Assembly: GCA_027490055.1 (NCBI GenBank)
Contig: JAIXYV010000031.1
Coordinates: forward strand, 1 to 35,352
Source: Bacteroidota bacterium
GTDB taxonomy: Bacteria; Bacteroidota; Bacteroidia; NS11-12g; UBA955
Length of the DNA stretch: 35,352 nucleotides
Direction: 5' to 3'
This document shows positions 16,182 to 24,765 of the stretch, piece by piece. A program made the position numbers and the translations under genes. Below the pieces are notes generated by a model that was given only the letters and a program-made list of their open reading frames with translations, was not told where the DNA came from and made no database searches. Within the stretch, counting starts at the first letter, position 1; each line of letters begins with the position of its first letter.

Positions 16182-18793
16182 TATGCCTTAGCCTCACGGC
16201 GTCTGAATTCTTTGAACCTCTGAATAATGGACAGGGTGAAGCCGAAGATCAGCACAAAAGTACCCAGCCATAACAAATTGATATACGGAAATTCTATAGC
16301 CTTAAGGATGATATAATCCATGATAGGTTTGCGGGTTGCAGAGCTAATAACAAACAACATGCTCTTAGGATCATTTGGATCCTGAATCACACGATCGAAT
16401 AATACCATCACGCCAGCCTGATTGATCACTGACTCTTTAAAACGAATCTGATCTTCGCTGATAAATTCAGGTCGGGCAATAAAGGTATCGCCCAGATTGC
16501 TGACAATGATTTCTGCTTGCAAATGCAATCTCTGCGTTGCTCCCGGAGCCTCAAGCACATTGATCTTCTGAAGCGTTAACTGACGATTGCCATCAGCAGT
16601 TGGAAACGACTCCCCTATTCTAACGGTATCTGTAGCAAAGTTCTCAAATTCTTTCTCAACCTGCTCTTCCATACTGCTCTCGTAAGTGATATGCGTAAAG
16701 ATATCGCGGGTTAAGAAATGCCTGGTATCTGGATTACTGATCAGACCCATTTTAGGGTTATTCTGACTATTAGGTTTTAAGATAAACGAATCGCGTATCT
16801 GACCTTTTTCATCTAAGACATCGTATTTAACCTCAAAGTATTTATTTGGTTTTTCCTCACTAACATTTCTGAAAGTGGCTCTCAGTTTGCCATCAGCAAA
16901 CATGGTCTTCTTATTTTTAACCAGCAGTATGTTTTCCTTGTTATTGGTCTTAGCCGTTTGGTCGACTTTACCATCTGCTGTTGTTTCGGCAAAATAACCA
17001 GTACCACTGTTGTTGACGCTCAGTACTTTTTTATTAACCGATGATACCAAGACACCGATCATCATCAATCCGAAACCGACGTGAGCGATACTGCCACCAG
17101 CAACTTTAATTTTACCTTTCAATCCAACTATCAGGTAGTGTAAATTTCCGGTAACCGCGTATAAACTGGCAATCAGGAATAAGAGGTACTCTACTTTCCA
17201 GATATTGAAAAGGAATAATGCTCCAACCGCTAAAATAATTGCTACTAATAACGAATTAGCAATTGACTCCAGCACCTTTTTAACATCCGACTGCTTGTAT
17301 TTAAAATACTGACCAATGGCTGTAAGAATAACAATCGCCATGGCAAACCATATCTGAACAGCGTTGTAATAATCTGGTCCCGCCGAGGCTTTACTGGTGC
17401 CAAACAATTTGTTGAACACCGGAATACTTGTCATCGTGATGATCTGAAAGCCCGAGAGCAACAGAACCATACTTCCGACAAACATCCAGAACTCTCTGCT
17501 ATATAATTTATCTGTTTCTATGTTCGTGCCGTATACCTTGAACAGGTTATAGATAAACCAGGATGTAGCGGCTAGAAAGATGATAGTGCCTATAACACTT
17601 ATAACGAAAGTATCGGTTTTAAAATCTACCAGAGCCAGCACCATGATGGCCAGAAAGCCAATCAGAAAATACAGCCAGGCATGTATTCGCTTTTTAAAGG
17701 TCAGGGCAAAGGTGAGGAATATAAACAGGAACAATAAAAGCAGTAACTGTCCGGATAATCCAAGATCGGTGAAAGAGTGCACACTGGCATTTCCTAAGAC
17801 ACCACTTCTTGTCAGGAAGGTCGCGTAAAGGACCATAAAGAACGAGAAGACGGTCATTACCAAAGTTAGGACAGGATATTTACCAGTTGATTTATTAATG
17901 AGCAATAGGTGGGTAGCTGTTATCATTAGCAACCAAGGCATGAGGGACGCATTTTCAACGGGATCCCAGGCCCAGTAACCTCCAAAATTCAAACTTTCAT
18001 AAGCCCAGTAACCTCCCATGATGATACCAGTTCCGAGAACCAGAACAGCTACCAGCGCCCAAGGCAAAGCTGGGATAGTCCATTCCTTTGTTCTGCGCGT
18101 CCACAAACCTGCAAATGCAAAAGCAAAAGGCACGATGGTAGCAGCAAAACCAAAAAACAAAGTTGGAGGGTGAATCACCATCCAGTAATTCTGAAGCAAA
18201 GGATTTAGGCCATTGCCATCTTTAAATATTTGCAGGTAATTAGCCTTTCCTACTTTTTCGAGAACAGGAATTAATAGTGCTTCAGGGTTGTGCTCGCGCA
18301 TTAACTGAAACGGACTGCTACCAATTTTGAAATCGCCGATATTGAAACCCAGTAGCATACTGCCGAGAACAACCTGAGCCAGCGCAATTACCGCCAGAAC
18401 TGGCGCCTGCCAGGAACCAGCTTTTCTAATTAAAATCAGACCCAGGAAAGCATGCCAGAACATCCACAGCAGGAAACTACCTTCCTGACCTTCCCAGAAA
18501 CATGAAATCATGTAATAGACTGGTAGTTCGGTAGACGAATGCTGATACGCATACTGGTACTCGAAGTAATGCTGATGTATGATGAAAAATAATGTAAAAA
18601 ATATGAGTACTACGGCGAAAGAGTGGATATAGAACATCCATCTGCCCAGGTTTTTTAAAGCGTCGTCGTTCTTATTGACAGAAAATGCATAGGCAATAGT
18701 AGAAACCAGTGCCGACACGAAGGCAAGCACCACCGCGAAGTGGCCCAGATTGCCGATGAACAGATGTTCGTTGTTAAAAATAATTGTTTCCAA
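16181..18793 (-). CDS. ccmF: Cytochrome c heme lyase CcmF-type (CcsA superfamily)
   Basis: 870 residues, longer than the about 650 of E. coli CcmF. About 13-15 membrane helices in the first two thirds carry the heme-handling tryptophan motif GGYWAWDPVENASLMPWL and the earlier SCFWEGQEGSFLLWMFWH; another conserved segment is MVIHPPTLFFGFA with the His that can ligate heme. A large periplasmic insertion (about 600-840, beta-rich) explains the extra length, and a last helix follows. It joins heme delivered by CcmE to apocytochrome c Cys thiols. It starts 3 bases after the ccmE stop and its own stop overlaps the next ATG by one base. Confidence 0.9.
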   Translation of the reverse strand: METIIFNNEHLFIGNLGHFAVVLAFVSALVSTIAYAFSVNKNDDALKNLGRWMFYIHSFAVVLIFFTLFFIIHQHYFEYQYAYQHSSTELPVYYMISCFWEGQEGSFLLWMFWHAFLGLILIRKAGSWQAPVLAVIALAQVVLGSMLLGFNIGDFKIGSSPFQLMREHNPEALLIPVLEKVGKANYLQIFKDGNGLNPLLQNYWMVIHPPTLFFGFAATIVPFAFAFAGLWTRRTKEWTIPALPWALVAVLVLGTGIIMGGYWAYESLNFGGYWAWDPVENASLMPWLLMITATHLLLINKSTGKYPVLTLVMTVFSFFMVLYATFLTRSGVLGNASVHSFTDLGLSGQLLLLLFLFIFLTFALTFKKRIHAWLYFLIGFLAIMVLALVDFKTDTFVISVIGTIIFLAATSWFIYNLFKVYGTNIETDKLYSREFWMFVGSMVLLLSGFQIITMTSIPVFNKLFGTSKASAGPDYYNAVQIWFAMAIVILTAIGQYFKYKQSDVKKVLESIANSLLVAIILAVGALFLFNIWKVEYLLFLIASLYAVTGNLHYLIVGLKGKIKVAGGSIAHVGFGLMMIGVLVSSVNKKVLSVNNSGTGYFAETTADGKVDQTAKTNNKENILLVKNKKTMFADGKLRATFRNVSEEKPNKYFEVKYDVLDEKGQIRDSFILKPNSQNNPKMGLISNPDTRHFLTRDIFTHITYESSMEEQVEKEFENFATDTVRIGESFPTADGNRQLTLQKINVLEAPGATQRLHLQAEIIVSNLGDTFIARPEFISEDQIRFKESVINQAGVMVLFDRVIQDPNDPKSMLFVISSATRKPIMDYIILKAIEFPYINLLWLGTFVLIFGFTLSIIQRFKEFRRREAKA

Positions 18794-18796
18794 ATC

Positions 18797-19180
18797 CTAT
18801 TTCTTTTCGTACTTACTTGGGCACTTTTTAAGAATATCCTTGGCTTCGAAATGATCGCCTCGGGTATACCCGATGAGCACCACTTTATCAGTCTTTTCAA
18901 GGTCAGTTGGCTTGGCATTTCTATAAATTACTTTTTTCTCCATACCAGTTGTGTCGCTGGCATAGAATTCAAAGTAATTAGGATCTGTCTGCGGATCGTA
19001 AATCTGAGGTTTAGTTTTGCTAAGTGTCGTTACCACATGCAGTTTCATATCTGGCTTTTCAAGGGCAATGGCATCGGCCTCTGCAAAGCATACATATTTG
19101 CTGGTATCGCCGTAGAAACTGACACCTAAAGCCAGTCCGACAGAAATAACGATGATTATTACAATGTGTACCGGTTTCAT
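18797..19180 (-). CDS. ccmE: Heme chaperone CcmE, CXXXY variant
   Basis: 127 residues: one N-terminal membrane anchor (about 3-22) and a periplasmic OB-fold. In the classical protein the heme-binding site is His in HxxxY near the C-terminus; here the corresponding segment AKDILKKCPSKYEKK has Cys120-Pro-Ser-Lys-Tyr124, the CXXXY variant described for archaeal and Desulfovibrio CcmE. Identification rests on the position between ccmD and ccmF, the topology and the C-terminal segment. It takes heme from CcmC and passes it to CcmF. Its ATG overlaps the ccmD stop by one base. Confidence 0.85.
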   Translation of the reverse strand: MKPVHIVIIIVISVGLALGVSFYGDTSKYVCFAEADAIALEKPDMKLHVVTTLSKTKPQIYDPQTDPNYFEFYASDTTGMEKKVIYRNAKPTDLEKTDKVVLIGYTRGDHFEAKDILKKCPSKYEKK

Positions 19181-19374
19181 TATTGATTATCCTCCAGTTG
19201 TTTGATTTTTCTGTCGAGTCTGATCAGATACAGAACGATTAAAAGGAATATGATAGCTAGGATACCTACCACTACATATATTTTCCCTGAACTTCTGAAC
19301 AGAGATTCGTTGTTTTGTGCTGCTGCATTGAGCATCACACTAAGAAATAATATGCTTAGAGAAACTTTCTTCAT
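19180..19374 (-). CDS. ccmD: CcmD-like small membrane protein
   Basis: 64 residues: an N-terminal signal-like hydrophobic stretch (1-19, ending NAAAQ), a short periplasmic piece, one membrane helix (IYVVVGILAIIFLLIVLYLI) and a charged cytoplasmic tail (RLDRKIKQLEDN). Position between ccmC and ccmE, size and the helix followed by R-x-D-R-K identify it as a Bacteroidota CcmD-type protein, which holds CcmC and CcmE together. The start lies inside the end of ccmC (35-base overlap). Confidence 0.75.
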   Translation of the reverse strand: MKKVSLSILFLSVMLNAAAQNNESLFRSSGKIYVVVGILAIIFLLIVLYLIRLDRKIKQLEDNQ

Positions 19375-20044
19375 TTTTCTTGTTATAAAGTAATAAGGTT
19401 GTACGGGCTCTTAATTCTGCAATCCAGACAAACAGAAGCGTCCATCCGATAACAGCAGGATAGAACACATGCTGAATATTATTGGTATTGTTATAGGTTT
19501 TGAAATTCACCGACTCGCCACTTCCAGGATGAATACTGAACTGAGACAGTTTTGGCATGACATAAATCAGGGAAATGAACAGCGGGAAAATAAACACATT
19601 AAAGACGGCTTGCAGTCTGGCTCTTTTTTCAGGATCATTGATAGAGCGACCCATTAACCAGTAGCCCAGATACATCGCCATACCTGCTGCCACACCATTC
19701 AATTTCGGATCGTTCGTCCATGGTGTACCCCAGGTGTTGTAGGCCCAGAACATCCCGGTAAACAAACCACAGAAACCCATCAAAATACCTACATTGGTTA
19801 GCTCGGTGGCATACACATCGCGTTTTTGTGTAGGCTTGTTCAGATAAATGATGCTATTCACCCAGGCAGCTGCCAGAATCAGCATCATACCAAACCACAT
19901 TGGCACGTGGTAAAACAGGTTACGGATGGTTTCATCCAGAATACCGACATCGGTAGGCAGATTAATCAGCATCCCGTAAATCAGCGAATAACCGACGATA
20001 AGGACGGCTAAAATTTTATACCAGGCGTTGGGAATTCTTAGCAT
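19340..20044 (-). CDS. ccmC: Heme exporter/handling protein CcmC-type (CcsA superfamily)
   Basis: 234 residues with six membrane helices. Two periplasmic heme-ligand histidines are visible, His46 in FYHVPMWFGMM and His192 in NNIQHVFYPAVIG, flanking the tryptophan region FWAYNTWGTPWTNDPKLNG (about 99-117). The usual core is WGTWWVWDARLT; here it reads WGTPWTNDPKLN, a relaxed version that loses one or two Trp. CcmC loads heme on CcmE. The first gene of the operon; ccmA and ccmB are not next to it. A weak -7 box lies at 20060-20067. Confidence 0.88.
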   Translation of the reverse strand: MLRIPNAWYKILAVLIVGYSLIYGMLINLPTDVGILDETIRNLFYHVPMWFGMMLILAAAWVNSIIYLNKPTQKRDVYATELTNVGILMGFCGLFTGMFWAYNTWGTPWTNDPKLNGVAAGMAMYLGYWLMGRSINDPEKRARLQAVFNVFIFPLFISLIYVMPKLSQFSIHPGSGESVNFKTYNNTNNIQHVFYPAVIGWTLLFVWIAELRARTTLLLYNKKNEESFSKHIIS

Positions 20045-20059
20045 GACTCTTTTACGTTG

Positions 20060-20067
20060 CGAAATTA
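20060..20067 (-). promoter_or_regulatory. Possible -7 box (TAATTTCG) for the ccm operon
   Basis: One mismatch to TAnnTTTG, 15 bases before the ccmC start on the minus strand. Weak on sequence alone; spacing matches the stronger boxes in this window. Confidence 0.3.
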
Positions 20068-20135
20068 GATATATTTTACCGAATAAAGTGTATAATTTTA
20101 TTGAAATTGCTGATAAATATTAGTGATGATAATAT

Positions 20136-20143
20136 GACCTTTG
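20136..20143 (+). promoter_or_regulatory. Possible -7 box (GACCTTTG) for pyrD
   Basis: One mismatch to TAnnTTTG, 24 bases before the ATG at 20168. Its last three bases form an in-frame TTG that lengthens the apparent reading frame by nine codons. Confidence 0.35.
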
Positions 20144-20167
20144 TGCCCACTATCAGATACAGTTATC

Positions 20168-21190
20168 ATGTTTAAAATTGCACGTTCGGTCTTATTTTTA
20201 ATGTCGGCAGAAAAAGCCCACCATGTCACCCTCACCCTACTTAACATTGTCGTAAAAACCCCCATTATCGGGCATCTTTTCAAGGCCATGTGGCGCAATA
20301 CCAATGCTCAGGGTGTTGATTTCGCTGGATTGCATTTCCCTAACCGTGTTGGTTTAGCGGCCGGATTTGACAAGAATGCCAAATATCTGGAAGTAATGAA
20401 AGCCTTGGGGTTTGGACATGTCGAAATAGGCACTGTTACCCCAAAAGCTCAGCCAGGCAACGACAAACCACGCCTGTTCAGACTGGTAAAAGACGAGGCC
20501 ATCATTAACCGTATGGGCTTTAATAACGATGGTGTTGACATCATTGCCGAACGGTTAAAAAACAGACCTGCCAATCTCATTGTTGGTGGCAATATCGGAA
20601 AAAATAAAGTGACCTCTAATGAGGATGCTGTTAACGATTATAAAATCTGCTTTGATAAACTTTACCCTTACGTGGATTATTTCACGGTAAACGTTAGCAG
20701 TCCGAATACCCCGGGACTAAGAGCTTTGCAAGACCGCGGACCATTGACGGAAATACTTAATGCCTTAATGAGCATGCGTGCTGATTTTGTCAAACAAGGA
20801 AAAAAACAACTGCCAATACTTTTGAAAATTGCCCCGGATTTAAATCAGGAGCAACTCGATGATATTGTTGCTTTGACATTAGAAACTAAAATCGACGGTC
20901 TGGTAGCCACAAACACTACGATCAGTCGCGAAGGCTTAAGCACCGACAAAGCCACTGTGGAAGCCATAGGCGCTGGTGGACTGAGTGGTAAGCCAGTAAA
21001 AGAAAAATCGACGGAAGTGCTAAGTTACCTGTGTCAGAAATTTGAAGGCAAAGTGCCAGTCATCGGCGTTGGAGGTATTCACTCCAAAGCCGACGCTGAC
21101 GAAAAATTTAAAGCAGGTGCCGGATTGGTTCAGGTGTATTCCGGCTTTATTTATGAGGGACCGGCTTTGGTAAAAGCCATTGCCTCTTAG
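20168..21190 (+). CDS. pyrD: Dihydroorotate dehydrogenase, quinone-dependent (class 2)
   Basis: 340 residues from the ATG at 20168, close to the 336 of E. coli PyrD, with a matching start (MFKIARSVLFLMSAEKAHHV, the membrane-associating N-terminal helices of class 2 enzymes). The FMN barrel shows VGLAAGFDKNAKYLEVMKAL, GHVEIGTVTPKAQPGNDKPR, INRMGFNNDG, the catalytic-loop segment VNVSSPNTPGLRALQ with the class 2 Ser, LLKIAPDL, VATNTTISR and PVIGVGGI. It oxidises dihydroorotate to orotate in pyrimidine synthesis and passes electrons to menaquinone. Nine upstream codons from a TTG at 20141 are rejected as part of the promoter box. Its stop codon interlocks with that of the convergent gene. Confidence 0.95.
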   Translation: MFKIARSVLFLMSAEKAHHVTLTLLNIVVKTPIIGHLFKAMWRNTNAQGVDFAGLHFPNRVGLAAGFDKNAKYLEVMKALGFGHVEIGTVTPKAQPGNDKPRLFRLVKDEAIINRMGFNNDGVDIIAERLKNRPANLIVGGNIGKNKVTSNEDAVNDYKICFDKLYPYVDYFTVNVSSPNTPGLRALQDRGPLTEILNALMSMRADFVKQGKKQLPILLKIAPDLNQEQLDDIVALTLETKIDGLVATNTTISREGLSTDKATVEAIGAGGLSGKPVKEKSTEVLSYLCQKFEGKVPVIGVGGIHSKADADEKFKAGAGLVQVYSGFIYEGPALVKAIAS

Positions 21191-22833
21191 TACATCAAAT
21201 AATAAATAGTATTGGTTTCAGGATGGATGATGTAGTAAACAGAACTATTGTCCTCCATTACAATCACCCCTGACATGTCGCGCTGCCCGGGAGAAAAAAC
21301 CACATCTGTTTTTGATACAGCATAGTCTAGTTTATTGCCTAAGGCGTCCAGCTTTTTATCTGCATTGTCCATCTTTTTAGCAAACTTATCTAATTTAGAC
21401 AAAGTACCGCTATTCGCTATCATTTCTTCTCCTAAAGGATTCACTTCAACTTCTATCTCAGGCTCAAGTTTAATTGGTTTAGAAGATTTGACAGTCCCAG
21501 TTTTATAGTCCATAACAGAATAAAAACCTTCGTTGTTTTTATAGCTGATAAAATGGATGTCGTTATTTCTGAAACTCTGGAAAGGGAATTTGTTGTAGTA
21601 TTTCAAAAGGAAAGACAATTCGACATTTCTCATCATGGCAACACCTCCGTTAATACGGATATTGCTTTTTTCTTTCTTAAGATTTTTTACAGTAGTGATG
21701 ATGCCATTCTTATCCGTTTCAATAGAAATAAAATCATAGATCGTCAACATCCTTGAATCGCTGTTATCTTCGGTATCCAGAATAAATTCGGCAGCAGAGA
21801 CGCCACTTGATTTAGCATAACTTTCGCCTAGGATCACAAATCCAGTTGGCGTTGCCTCAATAGATTCTACCAGGAAATCGGTTTTGCCATTGAACATAAA
21901 ATCGCCTTTATCTACCGGACCAACTTTGGTTTTTAAATCTGTCCATGTCAAATTATTAGCAGCCAATTTCTCGCCCTTGGTATTGAGTTTCAGGAAGAAT
22001 AAACCCTCAGATGTTTTGGCATTATACCACAAACCTTTAAAGTATAAACCAGCCGCTACAATCTCGCCATTGCTATAGTTGATATCGGTTGGGTAATAGG
22101 TGAAATCGACGCCGCTCATTGGATAAGAACCTGTTAAAGCAGCGGTATTAGAATATACTTCCATACGGGCTGAAAAGGTTTTTTTCTTGTACTCACTCTG
22201 AGATACGAACAGCACACAGCCTTCGTTAAAAGGCACAATTGTTTTGATATCTGAAGCAGGTTTATTCATCCCATCTTCGGCATAAGAACCCAGCACTTTT
22301 GCATCGGCAGACAACGCCAGTAACTGGTAACCTTGGTTGACTAATTTAGTGGTATTAGGTTTAGGGCGTTCGTACAAACTGTAGTTTCTTACAACGAAGA
22401 GTACGTTAGCTTCAGACAACACCCATTTAAACATAGTCCCATACGATTCCAGATCATTGACATCGCCTTTATAGGCACTTTGTGAAACGATATTGGCATT
22501 CTCATCAAAGCTTACCAGTTCGATAGATTCTTCAGAAGAATTATAAAACATCGCGATGGCTTTTTTAGAGTTTGACACCACATCTACGAGGTAGGTGCCA
22601 GGACTAACAGCAAAGATCTGACGACCCGCTTTAGCGTCCCCCAGAATGTTAACGGCATAAATGTTTTTATTGTCGATATCACGGTATTCACTGAATGAAA
22701 TACAAATAGCTTTGTTACCAGCTTTATAGATACCTCTGATATCCTCCGATTTCAGATGTGTAAGTGTTTGTTGATCTTGTGCATTGATGGTCAGACTCAT
22801 GACCGCAAATGCTAATATTAAAAGTCTTTTCAT
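21187..22833 (-). CDS. Secreted protein of unknown function (second of a related pair)
   Basis: 548 residues with a signal peptide (MKRLLILAFAVMSLTINAQ). The rest alternates beta strands and turns in a pattern suggestive of a propeller-like or repeat fold, followed by a charged helical stretch (about 475-510, LSKLDKFAKKMDNADKKLDA) and a short beta tail ending NTIYYLMY. No catalytic motif and no T9SS C-terminal domain were seen. It lies 14 bases after a gene whose product resembles it: both have VGESY/LGESY in the middle and, further on, FPFQSFRNNDIHFISYKNN here against HAMSFQGFKGNDLIVRNFNH there. No known family is assigned. Confidence 0.6.
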   Translation of the reverse strand: MKRLLILAFAVMSLTINAQDQQTLTHLKSEDIRGIYKAGNKAICISFSEYRDIDNKNIYAVNILGDAKAGRQIFAVSPGTYLVDVVSNSKKAIAMFYNSSEESIELVSFDENANIVSQSAYKGDVNDLESYGTMFKWVLSEANVLFVVRNYSLYERPKPNTTKLVNQGYQLLALSADAKVLGSYAEDGMNKPASDIKTIVPFNEGCVLFVSQSEYKKKTFSARMEVYSNTAALTGSYPMSGVDFTYYPTDINYSNGEIVAAGLYFKGLWYNAKTSEGLFFLKLNTKGEKLAANNLTWTDLKTKVGPVDKGDFMFNGKTDFLVESIEATPTGFVILGESYAKSSGVSAAEFILDTEDNSDSRMLTIYDFISIETDKNGIITTVKNLKKEKSNIRINGGVAMMRNVELSFLLKYYNKFPFQSFRNNDIHFISYKNNEGFYSVMDYKTGTVKSSKPIKLEPEIEVEVNPLGEEMIANSGTLSKLDKFAKKMDNADKKLDALGNKLDYAVSKTDVVFSPGQRDMSGVIVMEDNSSVYYIIHPETNTIYYLMY

Positions 22834-22847
22834 GACGGGAGATTGAA

Positions 22848-24341
22848 TTAATTAATAAATGAAAATTGAAGATTGCTGGTGACATTATTATACTGGTACA
22901 ACAGAACACCCTGCTCGGTTACCATGACACCTTCGCGGTATATTTGACCGGCCTTACCTGTATAGTCGCTTTCAATTGGCACATAGGTGATATTGCTGCC
23001 TGAATTGCCAATAGCTTTACCGAAATACACGCGCGTAGCCGCATTGTCAATAGCTTCACCATCCTTAATGGTATTGACATACTGGAATCCGTGATTGAAA
23101 TTTCGCACGATCAGATCATTGCCTTTAAAGCCCTGAAAAGACATCGCATGAATGTTCATCATTTCTTCGTATACATAATCGATACTGCCTTTAAAAAAGC
23201 CTTTCATCTGATACATCTTTTTTGGTTTCCAGATGCTTTTGGCTTTTTCTAACTCAAGATCGCCAACTGTTAACAGATAAAGATCACCCAAGGTTAAATC
23301 GGCATTAATAGAAGTACTAGCCATGGTACTGGTACCTGCAGGCGTAGTTATTTCGTATTGTTTCAGCAAATAGCTTTCTCCCACCATAACGATGTCAGAA
23401 CCATTTTCCTTAATGTCGATAATTCTCATTCCTGGATTTTCAGTGTATAGCAGCGTTCCATCTTCTTTCTTTATACCAAACTTATCGTTAAGCGCTTTAT
23501 TTTCAAGGAACACATTGGTCACTACCGAACCATCTGTTTTAATCTTCATGTAATTTGTTCCCAATGGAATCAATGGATAGATTGTACTGGCTGGTTTGCC
23601 ATAATCGGCCACTACAAAAGCAGAACCATCGTTCAGGACTTTCAACATATACGGATTAAAAAACGGCGGCAGCGTTAGCAAAGTGTTTGAGACAACTTTT
23701 CCATCTGCATCCAGGAATATCATGCTAACCGGACCATCAACTGCAAAAGCATTTTTAAGATAGCGGCTCATTAGGATAACGCCATTTTTGCTGCCATTGG
23801 CTAACATTAACTGATTCTTACCTTTTTCAGGTGTCAGGGTATAGGCCCACTGACGAGCGCATTTAATATCGAACTTCTCAGTGGTATGACCCATTTTATC
23901 GTCTTTGAAAGAACGACTCAGATAGAAAGAAGCGCCATCACAATCCTGTATATAAGTATCGTAACTGAAACTCTGCTTATCTTCGAATTCTGTAGAGGAA
24001 ATCTCTTTACCATCCTTGTCGACACTTAAAAGAATCCCGGTATTGCCATCAATAAAATAGAAAACGGTATTGGTACCGACAGCTGCACAAGAACGAATTT
24101 TAAGGGAATTTTTTAAAGGCACTTCGATCATATTTAAATGAGCGCCTTTAAGATTGTATAGATTCAACTCGAAACTTTTGGCATCTTTAGAGGTGTTGAA
24201 AGTGTAAACGAGGTTTTTGCTGTAATCGATCTGATCAAAATAGTCGATTCGGTATGGTGCTTGCCAGCTCACCTGAGCATTCATTGAAAACATCTGCAGC
24301 AAGAGGCACAAAGCCAGCAGACGATAGGTCATTTTATTCAT
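22848..24341 (-). CDS. Secreted protein of unknown function (first of a related pair)
   Basis: 497 residues from the ATG at 24341. Signal peptide MNKMTYRLLALCLLLQMFSM then NAQ; a second ATG three codons in is also possible. The mature part is beta-rich with many short strand-turn segments (FYFIDGNTGILLSVDKDGKE, MIFLDADGKVVSNTLLTLPP), as in propellers that report stored values, without a recognisable active site and without a T9SS tail. An in-frame TTG eight codons upstream (24365) belongs to the promoter box and is not used here. It leads a two-gene operon with the similar gene downstream. Function unknown. Confidence 0.6.
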   Translation of the reverse strand: MNKMTYRLLALCLLLQMFSMNAQVSWQAPYRIDYFDQIDYSKNLVYTFNTSKDAKSFELNLYNLKGAHLNMIEVPLKNSLKIRSCAAVGTNTVFYFIDGNTGILLSVDKDGKEISSTEFEDKQSFSYDTYIQDCDGASFYLSRSFKDDKMGHTTEKFDIKCARQWAYTLTPEKGKNQLMLANGSKNGVILMSRYLKNAFAVDGPVSMIFLDADGKVVSNTLLTLPPFFNPYMLKVLNDGSAFVVADYGKPASTIYPLIPLGTNYMKIKTDGSVVTNVFLENKALNDKFGIKKEDGTLLYTENPGMRIIDIKENGSDIVMVGESYLLKQYEITTPAGTSTMASTSINADLTLGDLYLLTVGDLELEKAKSIWKPKKMYQMKGFFKGSIDYVYEEMMNIHAMSFQGFKGNDLIVRNFNHGFQYVNTIKDGEAIDNAATRVYFGKAIGNSGSNITYVPIESDYTGKAGQIYREGVMVTEQGVLLYQYNNVTSNLQFSFIN

Positions 24342-24362
24342 AATAGAACTAAGATTATCAGG

Positions 24363-24370
24363 CAAATATG
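24363..24370 (-). promoter_or_regulatory. Possible -7 box (CATATTTG) for the secreted-protein pair
   Basis: One mismatch to TAnnTTTG, 21 bases before the ATG at 24341 on the minus strand. Confidence 0.35.
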
Positions 24371-24477
24371 CTACTATTTAGCCGATTTTAACCAATTAAA
24401 ATGTCATAAAAAAATTGCATCACAAGAGAGGTGACTCTCAGTTGCTTACAACATCATCCTGAATAATAATGCTCGGT

Positions 24478-24765
24478 TTAAAGAAATTTCATAATGAAAA
24501 TCAGCAGTCCTACTACCATAGTAGCGGCCAGAATCCCCTTACTTATTAAATCTTTATCAAATTTCAAGAAAAGAAAAAACAAGCCCAGATTACCTACCAG
24601 AGCAATGCTTAAAATAGGTGAAAGGATTTTTCCATTCACAAAAATATTAAAGTAATCCGCCACAGAAAAACCCGGATTACTGGTTAGAAATACAATCAAT
24701 GAAATTACAAAAGCTGTAAGAATGCCTATACTCAGGCCCATATAAAACTGTTTCTTATCACTCAT
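24478..24765 (-). CDS. Small three-helix membrane protein, unknown function
   Basis: 95 residues with three predicted membrane helices (FYMGLSIGILTAFVISLIVF, ILSPILSIALVGNLGLFFLF, GILAATMVVGLLIFIMKFL) and a charged loop LKFDKDLISKG between helices two and three. No family recognised. Its start overlaps the end of surE by 8 bases, so it is translationally coupled to it and most likely a real gene. Confidence 0.65.
   Translation of the reverse strand: MSDKKQFYMGLSIGILTAFVISLIVFLTSNPGFSVADYFNIFVNGKILSPILSIALVGNLGLFFLFLKFDKDLISKGILAATMVVGLLIFIMKFL

Noticed and set aside
24426-24439. Hairpin GAGAG-GTGA-CTCTC as terminator of the surE operon
   Set aside because: Only five base pairs, and the nearest T run on the minus strand is more than ten bases away.
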